Assembly: GCA_965229095.1 (NCBI GenBank)
Contig: OZ245855.1
Location: 1,116,001 to 1,180,000 of the forward strand
DNA from: Taibaiella sp965229095
Lineage (GTDB): Bacteria > Bacteroidota > Bacteroidia > Chitinophagales > Chitinophagaceae
Direction: 5' to 3'
Length of the DNA stretch: 64,000 nucleotides
Part shown: piece after piece, positions 14,662-23,349 of the stretch
Layout of the letters: each line of letters begins with the position of its first letter
How positions within the stretch are numbered: position 1 is the stretch's first letter
Translations under genes and position numbers: made by a program
The notes under the pieces: generated by a model
What the model saw: the letters and a program-made list of their open reading frames with translations, nothing else
Database searches by the model: none
What the model was told of the DNA's origin: nothing

Positions 14662-14702
14662 ATTTTTGCCGTCTTCAACTCCGCTCAGACAGACAAAAAT
14701 GC
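14662..14702. repeat. Inverted-repeat element, copy 2 (short form)
   Basis: On the minus strand it reads CATTTTTGTCTGTCTGAG, then GGAGTTGAAGACGGCAAAAATG: the same CTGT-YTGAG...TTGAAGACG centre and AAAAAT flanks as the element at 8091-8176, with shorter arms. It lies between the convergent DUF2252 and T9SS-protein genes. Confidence 0.5.
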
Positions 14703-14776
14703 CCATCTCATATCGCTTTGATACTAGAAATACTCAACATACCTCACGCAACATGCCGTGCAAGCTTAAATGTGGC

Positions 14777-15925
14777 TTATTGCTTTACCAGTAAAATATG
14801 ATATGTACTGGCACCGCAGCGGACTGCCACGGTGTAAGAGCCTTGCGGTAGTTCCGTAATAGTAAAGGATGCATTTTTACCACTGGCTTTTACTGCTTTT
14901 ACCTGGTTGCCGCTAAGACTATAAAGGATAATGTCGCTAATGCTTTCTTCGGCCTGAACGTAAACCCTGTTGGTAGCGGGGTTGGGATAAACAGCTACAG
15001 CTTCTTTGCCTATGTTAGGCGTAACCATGATCACTTTACTGTAAATGGTTTGTCCGTCTTTATCGGATTGCTTCAAGCGCAGGAATACTTTCTGTGCTAT
15101 CTTCTGTGTCAGGAAAGAATAGGCTTTGCCAGTTGCCAGGTCGCCCGCAGCGGCAACCGTGCCTATTGGATAGAAGGTAACGGCATCCAAGCTCTCTTCG
15201 ATCGTAAAATCCCTGGCATTGCGCTCCATAGCCGTTTCCCACTGCAATTGTACGCTTTGGTCTTTTAATACCGTTGCGTCGAAGCGGGTAAGGTTTACCG
15301 GTAGCGGCGCCGATCCCAGGGAAATATTGTTGACGGCGATCCAAAACACCGGCTGGCCGCCTTGAGGGTACATCCTTATCTCGTCGATATTCTGAAATAA
15401 ATTCGCAGGCAGTGTAGTGGGCTGACTTAAGGTAAGGCTGGTGCCATCGGTCGGCAATAAGGGACTGATCGTACCTTTCAGCACGCCGTTATCATAGGTG
15501 GCCAGTACGGGACTGGTGCCGCCCCAGTCGAGCAGGCGTATGGATTGCAGGTTAAAGTTGACCGCCTGGCTGGAACTTTTGATCACCATCGCCGGCACAC
15601 CATTATTGGTCACTTGCACATCCGGCCCTGGGGTGATACCAGTGAAGTTATCGGAAGGAGGGCTGGTATAGTAGGTGGCGTTGTGCCATACCATAGTAGC
15701 GTTAGGCAATACAGCGAAGGAAGCCGTAGCCGGGAAAATCTGCATCGTGATCCCGTTAATGTTGGAAGAGCCGCCATCGCCATCTTCCGCGATACCATCG
15801 CTCCATTTGACTGGATCATTGAAGGAAAAATTGATAGATGCGGGGAGGTTCACTTGCGCCTGCAGATTGCCGGCCGCCAGCATCAGCATAGCGGCTGAAG
15901 CTACTTTGGAGTAGATAATCTTCAT
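14777..15925 (-). CDS. Secreted protein with type IX secretion (type A) C-terminal domain
   Basis: 382 residues. A signal peptide (about 1-23, ending AQA-like LQAQ) is followed by a beta-rich region of about 200 residues with no recognised enzyme motif, and a linker region containing LPVNLTRFDATVLKDQSVQLQWETAMERN-type sequence common in Chitinophagaceae exported proteins. The last about 75 residues (VAVYPNPATNRVYV ... LPQGSYTVAV ... ILLVKQ) are a T9SS type A sorting domain, which directs export through the type IX system and surface attachment. A TAnnTTTG-like box lies at 15955-15962. Confidence 0.82.
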   Translation of the reverse strand: MKIIYSKVASAAMLMLAAGNLQAQVNLPASINFSFNDPVKWSDGIAEDGDGGSSNINGITMQIFPATASFAVLPNATMVWHNATYYTSPPSDNFTGITPGPDVQVTNNGVPAMVIKSSSQAVNFNLQSIRLLDWGGTSPVLATYDNGVLKGTISPLLPTDGTSLTLSQPTTLPANLFQNIDEIRMYPQGGQPVFWIAVNNISLGSAPLPVNLTRFDATVLKDQSVQLQWETAMERNARDFTIEESLDAVTFYPIGTVAAAGDLATGKAYSFLTQKIAQKVFLRLKQSDKDGQTIYSKVIMVTPNIGKEAVAVYPNPATNRVYVQAEESISDIILYSLSGNQVKAVKASGKNASFTITELPQGSYTVAVRCGASTYHILLVKQ

Positions 15926-15954
15926 GAAAAAAATGGATTGGTTTTATTGGAGGG

Positions 15955-15962
15955 CAAATGTA
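15955..15962 (-). promoter_or_regulatory. Candidate -7 box of the T9SS-exported protein
   Basis: Minus strand TACATTTG matches TAnnTTTG, 30 bp before the start codon at 15925. Confidence 0.35.
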
Positions 15963-16263
15963 GGCGCTTTGCCAGGAAAAAAGGAAATATTTTAAAGGTA
16001 ATATGACGAAGGAGACAACACCATGTTTCATCGTGTTACAGGACAAAATGAAGGTTGCGAGATGATGATCGAGAAACGGATACTTTGCCTGGCCATAACC
16101 TCAGATCGCGGTCCTGCAGGGGTTTCCGAAGGAACCGAAATATCTTCGTCGCTAAGGGTGTCAGGAGTAACCAAGATGTCGCATTGCACATGCTGCGCAA
16201 GTTACATTCGGGATGACCGGCAGAAGTGCTGCAGGATGGGTTATGCTATTTTCTATAAGATGG
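15963..16263. other. Intergenic stretch with a REP-like repeat
   Basis: Between the T9SS protein and the 3' end of the Nramp gene, both on the minus strand. Besides the repeat at 16171-16217 I see no convincing gene; a plus-strand frame starting at 16023 runs into the Nramp gene and has no family character. Confidence 0.45.
16171..16217. repeat. REP-like dispersed repeat, copy 2
   Basis: CCAAGATG...ATGCTGCGCAAG...TCGGGATGAC keeps the same three words in the same order as 8308-8345, with insertions between them. Confidence 0.4.
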
Positions 16264-18156
16264 CTATTGCGCTACCAATACGGGTATCTTTACCAGGTGT
16301 CTTACCCTGTTTACCGTCTCACCGAAGATGAAATCTTTTAAGCCACGGTGGCCATGACTGCCCAGGATCAATAGGTCGGCCTGTTGTTCTTTGCATATCC
16401 TGGCTATCTCTCTTGTCCTTTTTCGGAAGCCCAATACATAATCAGAGGCATAACCGGCTTCGCGTATCAGCTTGATATAAGCTTCCATCCTGATCTTATC
16501 CCTCCGGGTTTCGAAGTCCTCGGCTTCGGTGCCCATCATGGTACTGGAAGCGCTTTCTGTAATATGGATCAGGATAAAACGGGTATCGGCTTCGGCCATT
16601 TTGAGGGCATAACGGATAATCTGGTTATCGGTAGCCGAATAATCCAGGGCAAGCGCTATCGTTTTAAACTCCGGTACTGTCATATGCATCAGCGGCTTGG
16701 TTTGGGTATGCACGTCCATCGCATGCTTTCTCCGGCGCAGGATCAGGGGATAAATCAGGGTCATCAGCAGCAGTACGATCATACCCAGGCCTGCAGTTAC
16801 CAGCAGCAAATCCACGAATACATTGTTGCTCTCCCTGATCCAGGACTTTACTTCATCATATACCAATTTAAAATTAAGGGCTGCAATAAGACCGGCAACA
16901 ATCCAGGAAATGCTGCGTGTACTTAAACTAATGGCAAATTTACCCATTCTTTTGCGGTCGCTTACAAAATGGATAAGAGGGATAACAGCAAAGGCCAACT
17001 GCATACTCAGCAATACCTGGCTAAAGATCAGCAACTGGCCTACCTTTTCTTCCCCGCTGATGAGAATAACGAGGATGGCAGGCACAATTGCCAGGAGCCG
17101 CGTGATCATACGGCGCAGCATGGGGCTTATGCGCAGGCGCAGGTAACCCTCCATCACGATTTGCCCGGCCAGGGTGCCGGTAATCGTACTGCTCTGGCCC
17201 GCGGCAATAAGGGCTATGGCAAACAGCCTCGGCGCCCATGCCGACCCCAGCATTGGCGCCAGCAATTCATGGGCATCTTTAAGTTCGGCTACATCTGTCC
17301 GGCCCCCTTTATGAAAGACTGCGGCTGCCAGGATCAGGATAGCGGCATTCACAAACAGCGCCAGGTTAAGCGCTATCGTACTATCCCAGAAATTATATTT
17401 GATGGCTTTGCGTATAGAAGCATCGTCGCGTTTTATGTTGCGGGTCTGCACCAATGCCGAATGCAGGTAAAGGTTATGCGGCATTACCGTGGCGCCGATG
17501 ATGCCGATGGCAATATACAATGCGGCATCGTTGGGTATGCTGGGCACAAATCCGCCGGCAATAGCGCTCATGTCGGGTTGTGCAAAGATCATCTCTACCA
17601 GGAAGCAGGTACCGATAATGGCGATCATGCTGATGATGAACATTTCCATTTTACGCATACCCAGCCTTTGCAGCCACAGCAGCAGGAAGGTATCGAATAG
17701 GCTGATGAGTACACCCCAGATGAGATCGAGGCCAAATAACAATTGCAAACCAATAGCCATGCCCAGTACTTCGGCCAGGTCGCAGGCGGCAATAGCCACT
17801 TCGGCCAGGAGGTAAAGGAGAAAGTTCATGCCTTTGGGGTAAGTCTCCCGGTTGCATTGGGCGAGGTCTTTACCCCACACGATACCGAGGCGGGCGCTCA
17901 GGCTCTGCAACAATAAGGCCATGAGGTTGCTCATCAGCAATACCCAGATGAGCGTATAACCAAACTGGCTTCCCCCGGCTATATCGGTAGCCCAGTTGCC
18001 CGGGTCCATATAACCTACGCTGATGAGGTAAGCCGGCCCGAAGAAGGAAAGCAGCTTGCGCCACTTCGATTTATGATTGGATACGTCTACGCTGCCATGT
18101 ACATCCTGGAGCGATGTGTCGGGTGTATTCAAATGGGAGGAATTATTTTTAGGCAA
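16264..18156 (-). CDS. mntH: Nramp divalent metal transporter fused to a universal stress protein domain
   Basis: 630 residues in two parts. Residues about 35-450 are an Nramp (NRAMP/MntH) H+/Mn2+ or Fe2+ symporter with about eleven membrane helices; the metal-site motifs DPGNW (51-55) in helix 1 and VMPHNLYLHS in helix 6 are intact. Residues about 490-630 form a UspA-like domain (FKTIALALDYSATDNQIIRYA ... LLILGSHGHRGLKDFIFGETVNRV), with the G-S-H-G nucleotide-binding loop. Start: the only usable codon before the first helix is TTG 18156, because an in-frame stop lies about ten codons upstream. A perfect 10+6+10 dyad covers this start codon. Confidence 0.88.
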   Translation of the reverse strand: MPKNNSSHLNTPDTSLQDVHGSVDVSNHKSKWRKLLSFFGPAYLISVGYMDPGNWATDIAGGSQFGYTLIWVLLMSNLMALLLQSLSARLGIVWGKDLAQCNRETYPKGMNFLLYLLAEVAIAACDLAEVLGMAIGLQLLFGLDLIWGVLISLFDTFLLLWLQRLGMRKMEMFIISMIAIIGTCFLVEMIFAQPDMSAIAGGFVPSIPNDAALYIAIGIIGATVMPHNLYLHSALVQTRNIKRDDASIRKAIKYNFWDSTIALNLALFVNAAILILAAAVFHKGGRTDVAELKDAHELLAPMLGSAWAPRLFAIALIAAGQSSTITGTLAGQIVMEGYLRLRISPMLRRMITRLLAIVPAILVILISGEEKVGQLLIFSQVLLSMQLAFAVIPLIHFVSDRKRMGKFAISLSTRSISWIVAGLIAALNFKLVYDEVKSWIRESNNVFVDLLLVTAGLGMIVLLLMTLIYPLILRRRKHAMDVHTQTKPLMHMTVPEFKTIALALDYSATDNQIIRYALKMAEADTRFILIHITESASSTMMGTEAEDFETRRDKIRMEAYIKLIREAGYASDYVLGFRKRTREIARICKEQQADLLILGSHGHRGLKDFIFGETVNRVRHLVKIPVLVAQ

Positions 18157-18168
18157 ATCTAAAAATAA
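18143..18168. promoter_or_regulatory. Perfect 10-bp dyad overlapping the mntH start codon (DtxR/MntR-like operator)
   Basis: TTATTTTTAG (18143-18152) and CTAAAAATAA (18159-18168) are exact complements around GCAAAT. The TTTAG-GCAAAT-CTAAA core resembles operators of the DtxR/MntR family of metal repressors, which would fit a Mn/Fe transporter. It covers the TTG start at 18156, so it may act as an operator or, in RNA, as a start-masking hairpin. Confidence 0.55.
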
Positions 18169-18245
18169 TTTTCGGATAAAATATCAAACTTCCCCCAATT
18201 CTGGTGCCGGTATGCAAACTTTCCCGATTTTCCATCCCGGCACCC

Positions 18246-18253
18246 TATCTTTG
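18246..18253 (+). promoter_or_regulatory. Candidate -7 box of the Omp85-like gene
   Basis: TATCTTTG matches TAnnTTTG and lies 20 bp before the TTG at 18273. It argues against translation starting at the in-frame GTG 18204 upstream of it. Confidence 0.4.
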
Positions 18254-18272
18254 CGCCTCTTATAACGTAACC

Positions 18273-19664
18273 TTGATCTTACGCCTGTTATTTTTTGTTT
18301 TTCTGCTTAGCCCTGCCGTACTCTTTGCGCAAAAAGATACTGCGGGCACTGCTGCCGTGGGGTGCTCATACCTGAAAACGATCCATATCTCGGGCGAGCG
18401 TAAGACCAAAGACCGGATCATACTGCGCGAACTGAGCGTAAAAGCCGGGGATTGTGTGCCCATGGGCGAAGTAGCGGCTATCGTAGAGCAGAACCGGTTA
18501 CGCCTATTGAACATGCGCTTGTTCACCGATGTACAGGTTAGTTGGACACCTGTCACGGACGATACCTTCAGCATGGACATCTTTGTGCTGGACCGCTTCC
18601 CCATCATGCCCGATCCCAATTTCGAATTTGCCGACCGTAATTTCAATGTATGGTGGACAGAGCAGAACCACGACCTGCGCCGCATTAACCTAGGCCTTAC
18701 GTTAAACCACAATAATTTCAGGGGTAACCGCGAAACGGTAGGCATAACAGGGCAGGTGGGCTACACCCAAAAGATAGGACTGAGCTATGCGCGGCCTTTT
18801 GCCGATAAAAACCAGAAGCATGGTTACGGAGTATCGGTCTTCGGTCTGCAAAACAGGGAGATCGCCTACCTGACGGACGGGAATAAGCTGAAATTTCTCA
18901 GAAGTAACGATAACTTCATGCAGCGCCGTTTCGACGCGGCTGTCTGGTACACGTTCCGACCGCAATATGCTTCTACGCATTTGCTGCAGTTATCTTTTCA
19001 TCATTACTGGATCAGCGACACGATAGCCGAACTTAATCCCGGCTACCTGGGCAATGGCCGTACCCAGGAAGATGTGTTGCAGCTCACTTACCGTTACGAA
19101 TACAACGGGGTAGACAACTGGAACTACCCGCTTACGGGCAAAAGGTTCGTGGGTACTTTTGAACAAAAGATCGCCCTGCTTAACAATAGCTGGCAAACCA
19201 GCCTGAACCTGCATTACGATCATTTTCTCCATCCCTGGAAAAAATGGTATGCTTCTTTTATCTTCAGGGGCAGGGCATCGTTTGCACAGGCGCAGCCTTA
19301 TATTTTCAGGCAGAACCTGGGCTACGAATATGATTACATCAGGGGCTACGAGTATTACGTGATCGATGGTTCCAGCTTTGGCATTTTCCGCGCCAACTTG
19401 AAAAGGGAATTGCTGAATGTCCGTATCAAACTGCCTATCCGTTTCTTCGAGGTGATCCCGATAAGGGTGTATGGTAAAGTATATGGCGATTTTGGCGCAG
19501 GCTATAACAAGTATCCCGTAAATGACGCCTTGTACAACCGGGCTTTGTATTCGGCCGGTGTAGGTATGGATATTGTTACTTTATACGACATTAAGCTGCG
19601 CGTGGAATATACAGTCAACCACCTCAACGAAAAAGGGCTATATTTACACCGGAATGGTGAGTAG
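18273..19664 (+). CDS. Omp85-family outer membrane protein with one POTRA domain (BamA/TamA-like)
   Basis: 463 residues. A signal peptide (LLFFVFLLSPAVLFAQ, cleaved before QKDT) is followed by one POTRA-like domain (LKTIHISGERKTKDRIILRELSVKAGD ... NRLRLLNMRLFTDVQV), then about 300 residues of amphipathic strands ending in a beta-barrel. BamA itself has five POTRA domains, so this is a short Omp85 paralogue of the kind frequent in Bacteroidota, with unknown substrate. TTG 18273 is chosen because it starts the signal peptide and follows the -7 box; translation from GTG 18204 would add 23 residues with no signal character. The NAD kinase gene follows after 87 bp. Confidence 0.82.
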   Translation: MILRLLFFVFLLSPAVLFAQKDTAGTAAVGCSYLKTIHISGERKTKDRIILRELSVKAGDCVPMGEVAAIVEQNRLRLLNMRLFTDVQVSWTPVTDDTFSMDIFVLDRFPIMPDPNFEFADRNFNVWWTEQNHDLRRINLGLTLNHNNFRGNRETVGITGQVGYTQKIGLSYARPFADKNQKHGYGVSVFGLQNREIAYLTDGNKLKFLRSNDNFMQRRFDAAVWYTFRPQYASTHLLQLSFHHYWISDTIAELNPGYLGNGRTQEDVLQLTYRYEYNGVDNWNYPLTGKRFVGTFEQKIALLNNSWQTSLNLHYDHFLHPWKKWYASFIFRGRASFAQAQPYIFRQNLGYEYDYIRGYEYYVIDGSSFGIFRANLKRELLNVRIKLPIRFFEVIPIRVYGKVYGDFGAGYNKYPVNDALYNRALYSAGVGMDIVTLYDIKLRVEYTVNHLNEKGLYLHRNGE

Positions 19665-19751
19665 CTGACCGGTACGACCGGCAGCCGGGATGGAGTCGAG
19701 GAGGCCGGTACCGTCCATTTATCCATTTGTCAAAACAGCGCCTGTTTCAAA

Positions 19752-20630
19752 ATGCTTATTGCTTTATACAACCGTGTCTTTGAGGAAGCCGATATTCCTT
19801 TATTGCAGCATACGTTCCACCTCCTGAAAGAAAATAATGTAAGGGTTACCGTGTACAAGGATTTTTATGAGCGCATGTCGCCTCATATCGACTTTGAACA
19901 GGAGCCATTGCTCTTTACCGGTTACAACGACCTGAGCCGGAATACCAATTTTATGATCAGTCTGGGGGGCGACGGCACTATGCTGGATGCGGTGTGCTTT
20001 ATAGGCGACACCAATATTCCCATTATCGGCATCAACCTGGGCCGCCTGGGTTTCCTGGCAGCCATACCCGAAAACGAGATCGATATAGCCCTGAATGGTT
20101 TGATCAAAGGATCCTATACGATTGATAAAAGGACCCTGGTACACCTGGATTCCAGCATCCCTTTATTCGGAGAAAGCCCTTTTGCGCTCAATGAATTTAC
20201 CTTGCACCGGAAGGATACTTCTTCCATGATCAAGATACACACCTATCTCAACGGCGAATTCCTGAATACGTATTGGGCCGATGGCCTCATCGTTTCTACA
20301 CCCACGGGCAGCACGGGATATTCGCTGAGCTGCAGCGGACCGCTGGTGTTCCCACAGACTTCCAGCTTCGTGATCACGCCTGTAGCACCGCATAACCTCA
20401 ATATCCGGCCCATTGTGGTACCGGACGATAATGTAATCTCTTTCGAGATCGAAGGCCGTACCGACAATTTCCTGTGTACCCTGGATTCCCGTGTAGAAAC
20501 CATTACCAAAGAAGTACAACTGGCCATCAAAAAGGAGCGGTTTACCATTTCCCTGGTGCGCCTGGACGAGCATAACTTCCTGAAAACGATAAGGCAAAAG
20601 CTATATTGGGGCATCGATAGCCGTAATTAA
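19752..20630 (+). CDS. nadK: NAD kinase
   Basis: Phosphorylates NAD+ to NADP+. 292 residues, normal length. The GGDGTML motif (72-78) with the catalytic Asp74, the NxGxLGFL motif (INLGRLGFLA) and the TPTGSTGYSLS segment that binds NAD are all present. Cytosolic, essential housekeeping enzyme. Same strand as the Omp85-like gene, with a short gap; the following lemA operon has its own promoter-like sequence. Confidence 0.95.
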   Translation: MLIALYNRVFEEADIPLLQHTFHLLKENNVRVTVYKDFYERMSPHIDFEQEPLLFTGYNDLSRNTNFMISLGGDGTMLDAVCFIGDTNIPIIGINLGRLGFLAAIPENEIDIALNGLIKGSYTIDKRTLVHLDSSIPLFGESPFALNEFTLHRKDTSSMIKIHTYLNGEFLNTYWADGLIVSTPTGSTGYSLSCSGPLVFPQTSSFVITPVAPHNLNIRPIVVPDDNVISFEIEGRTDNFLCTLDSRVETITKEVQLAIKKERFTISLVRLDEHNFLKTIRQKLYWGIDSRN

Positions 20631-20663
20631 ACGACGGTTGCCCGAAAAATCGCCGATATTTGT

Positions 20664-20693
20664 TTTGTGTATTTTTAAATAATATTACTTTTG
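20664..20693 (+). promoter_or_regulatory. Candidate promoter of the lemA operon
   Basis: TTTG at 20664-20667 and TACTTTTG (TAnnTTTG) at 20686-20693, spacer 18 bp; the start codon is 30 bp downstream. Confidence 0.45.
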
Positions 20694-20723
20694 ATCAACA
20701 AACAGTAACAAAAAAACAATAAC

Positions 20724-21317
20724 ATGAAAAAAGGACTCATCATCACCCTCGTTGTATTAGCTGTCATATTAATAGGTGGTTGTGGCGCTTATAAAAGCTT
20801 CCAGAATGGCCTTAATGCCTCCAAGCAGGAAGTAAATGCCAAATGGGCTGATGTACAAAACCAATACCAGCGCCGGGCCGATCTTATCAATAACCTGGTA
20901 GCTACCGTTAAGGGGGCTGCTGCGCATGAGCAAAATACACTGACCGCCGTGATCGATGCCCGTGCCAAGGCTACCCAGATCACTGTTGATCCGAATAACC
21001 TTACTCCTGAAAAATTAAAAGAATTCCAGGCGGCCCAAGGCCAGCTGGGCCAGGCCCTGGGCAGGTTGATGGCCGTATCCGAAGCTTATCCCGACCTGAA
21101 AGCCAATCAGAACTTCCTGGCCCTCCAGGACCAGATCGAAGGCACAGAAAACAGGATCGCTACCAGCCGCAAATACTATAACGATGCCGTACTGGTGTAC
21201 AATACCAAGGTGACCAATTTCCCTACCAGCATAGTTGCGGGTTCTATGGGCTTTAAAGAAAGGCCGACCTTTGAGGCGGATGCCGATGCCCAGAAAGCAC
21301 CTAAAGTGCAATTCTAA
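20724..21317 (+). CDS. lemA: LemA-family membrane-anchored protein
   Basis: 197 residues. The N-terminal hydrophobic stretch ends in LIGGCGAY, which could act as a membrane anchor or as a lipobox with C20. The long helical domain NAKWADVQNQYQRRADLINNLVATVKG...FNxxV-type ending (YNTKVTNFPTSIVA) is diagnostic of LemA. The two following genes encode TPM-domain proteins; LemA-TPM-TPM is a conserved gene order across bacteria, although its exact role at the envelope is not settled. Confidence 0.93.
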   Translation: MKKGLIITLVVLAVILIGGCGAYKSFQNGLNASKQEVNAKWADVQNQYQRRADLINNLVATVKGAAAHEQNTLTAVIDARAKATQITVDPNNLTPEKLKEFQAAQGQLGQALGRLMAVSEAYPDLKANQNFLALQDQIEGTENRIATSRKYYNDAVLVYNTKVTNFPTSIVAGSMGFKERPTFEADADAQKAPKVQF

Positions 21318-21376
21318 CTCATTTATTATCTTCAACAGAAAAGCGGGTAATACCGCTTTTTTAATTTCGACCTATT

Positions 21377-21841
21377 ATGTTCGGGTTATTTCAATCCAAA
21401 AAGCGGGCATTGATTGCCGGGGAAGATCAGGAGCGCATCGTGCAGGCGATCAAGGCTGCAGAACGCAGCACCTCCGGGGAGATAAGGGTATTTGTGGAAT
21501 CCCGCTGCTCCTATGTGGATCCTATGGACCGTGCCAAAGAAGTGTTCTTTAAGCTCAAAATGGAACGTACCGAAGAGCATAACGCCGTGCTGATCTATAT
21601 TGCCCTGCTGGACCGGCAAATGGCTTTGTATGGTGACGAAGGTATCCACCGCAAGACCGGGGGCGACCCTTACTGGAAGTTTGAACTTGACCTGATGCGC
21701 CGTTTTTTTAAGGAAGAGCGGATAGGCGAGGGGATTGCCAACTGCGCCCTTAACGTAGGCAAGGCCCTGTCTGCACATTTCCCATATGATAGTGATACCG
21801 ATAAAAATGAATTGCCCGACGATATCGTTTTCGGGAACTGA
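21377..21841 (+). CDS. TPM-domain protein (cytoplasmic/short form)
   Basis: 154 residues, no signal peptide. The domain begins DQERIVQAIKAAERSTSGEIRVFVESRC and continues with the AVLIYIALLDRQMALYGDEGIH segment typical of TPM (formerly DUF477) domains. It lacks the membrane helix and Gly-rich tail that the next gene has. Second gene of the lemA operon; start ATG 21377 is 60 bp after lemA. Confidence 0.85.
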   Translation: MFGLFQSKKRALIAGEDQERIVQAIKAAERSTSGEIRVFVESRCSYVDPMDRAKEVFFKLKMERTEEHNAVLIYIALLDRQMALYGDEGIHRKTGGDPYWKFELDLMRRFFKEERIGEGIANCALNVGKALSAHFPYDSDTDKNELPDDIVFGN

Positions 21842-21856
21842 TACCAATAACAGATC

Positions 21857-22669
21857 ATGAAACTAACTGCCTTTCGCCGTTTTTTATTGCTTACCCTGCT
21901 GTGGCTCAGTGTTACAGTACTTTCCTTTGCCCAATCGGATAAAGACCTGCCGGCAAGGCCTTCGCCGCCACGCCTGGTCAACGATATGGCCGGCATGATG
22001 ACACCCGCACAACAGGATCAACTGGAATCCGAACTGGTCAACTTCGACCGTACGACTTCTTCCCAGATAGCGGTAGTTACCGTCCCTACTTTAAACGATC
22101 ATGAAATAGCCGAATATGCTATTGCCTTATTTAATAAATGGGGTATCGGCAGTAAAGGCAAGAACAATGGTGTACTGATACTGGCATCTTCTGGCGATCG
22201 TAAAATGTGGATCGTAACAGGCCAAGGTATGGAAGGAGCGCTTACCGATGCTCTGGCCGGCCGTATCGTCCGCAACGAGATGGTTCCGGAATTCAAGGCA
22301 GGCAACTATTACAATGGCTTCGATAAAGCAGCCAAGGCTGTGATCGCGGCTACCAAAGGCGAATATACCAACGATGCTCCCCAGGGCGACGATGGGGCAG
22401 GGGCCTTTCCTTTCATCATCGTAGTTATTATTATCATCGTGGTTATTATTGCTGCCATACGCCGTGGCGGTGGTGGAAGAGGCGGTGGCGGTAATTATAT
22501 GAGCCGTCGCGGTGGCGATTTTATTACCGGCGCTATACTGGGCAGCATCTTCAACAGCGGCGGCGGTGGTAATAGCGGCTGGGGTAGCGGAAGCAGTGGT
22601 GGTGGTGGCGGCTTTGGCGGTTTCGGTGGTGGTTATAGCGGCGGCGGCGGCGCCGGCGGCAGTTGGTAA
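21857..22669 (+). CDS. TPM-domain membrane protein with Gly-rich tail (YgcG-like)
   Basis: 270 residues: signal peptide (1-25, ending SFAQ), TPM domain (about 38-170; LVNDMAGMMTPAQQDQLESEL, SSQIAVVTVPTL, NNGVLILASSGDRKMWIVTGQGMEG), a transmembrane helix (about 185-203, FPFIIVVIIIIVVIIAAI) and a Gly/Ser-rich tail of about 65 residues ending GGGGAGGSW. Third gene of the lemA operon (16-bp gap). TPM domains have been linked to phosphatase-like activity and photosystem repair in plants; the bacterial role is unclear. Confidence 0.88.
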   Translation: MKLTAFRRFLLLTLLWLSVTVLSFAQSDKDLPARPSPPRLVNDMAGMMTPAQQDQLESELVNFDRTTSSQIAVVTVPTLNDHEIAEYAIALFNKWGIGSKGKNNGVLILASSGDRKMWIVTGQGMEGALTDALAGRIVRNEMVPEFKAGNYYNGFDKAAKAVIAATKGEYTNDAPQGDDGAGAFPFIIVVIIIIVVIIAAIRRGGGGRGGGGNYMSRRGGDFITGAILGSIFNSGGGGNSGWGSGSSGGGGGFGGFGGGYSGGGGAGGSW

Positions 22670-22693
22670 TTAAAATAAAGGAATTACATCGGG

Positions 22694-23308
22694 ATGAAGC
22701 GACTATTGCGATTAAGGCATTGGCAGATTTTTATGGCGATTGTTGGTCTGCCGGTGATATTGCCTGTGATAATAGCAATTTTATCAGGATTTATAGTACT
22801 ACCTTATTCCGAGACAGCTTTTAATGTTATTATTATAGTAGGCTCATTGCTTGGCATTCTATTCTGCCTGGAAATGTATGTACTTTGGTTTTATGCCATA
22901 GGCACTGTTCTGTACTCTTACCTACCTTCCGCAATTCAGTCTAACCTTAAGCTTAAGCGTTTTAAAATATTCATGCGGATAGCTATTGTGTATCAATTCA
23001 TATTGGTAGTCTATCTGGTCTTCCACACTTTCGACACCTATTATAGTTATTACGATTGGTGCTTAACCATGGTACTATTCTGCTTGCACCTGCTTACGAT
23101 GCTCTGCATTTTATATTGCATGTATGTTGCCGCTAAAACCCTGAAGGCTGCAGAATTGAAAAGGACGGTAACCTTTCGCGATTTTGCAGGAGAATTTTTC
23201 CTGTTGTGGTTTTTCCCCGTAGGGGTATGGATCCTTCAGCCAAGGATCAATAAGATCATTGCCCTGCAACCGGAAAGCGATATGGATATTTTTAAAGAAT
23301 ACCACTAA
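22694..23308 (+). CDS. Multi-pass membrane protein of unknown function
   Basis: 204 residues with four hydrophobic segments (about 12-35, 43-70, 93-112, 122-148) and a C-terminal amphipathic part with FAGEFFLLWFFPVGVWILQPRIN, a phrase I associate with an uncharacterised Bacteroidota membrane family. It starts 24 bp after the TPM gene on the same strand, so it may be read through from the lemA operon. No catalytic motif. Confidence 0.65.
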   Translation: MKRLLRLRHWQIFMAIVGLPVILPVIIAILSGFIVLPYSETAFNVIIIVGSLLGILFCLEMYVLWFYAIGTVLYSYLPSAIQSNLKLKRFKIFMRIAIVYQFILVVYLVFHTFDTYYSYYDWCLTMVLFCLHLLTMLCILYCMYVAAKTLKAAELKRTVTFRDFAGEFFLLWFFPVGVWILQPRINKIIALQPESDMDIFKEYH

Positions 23309-23349
23309 AAGGGATACCGGAAGGCTTTACCTCTCTTAAGGAATTAGGG

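Noticed and set aside
16023..16331. 102-codon plus-strand frame
   Set aside because: Crosses a REP-like repeat and the Nramp 3' end; no domain.
19667..19716. Possible hairpin between the Omp85-like gene and nadK
   Set aside because: GGTACC-containing arms match only in part; too imperfect to call.
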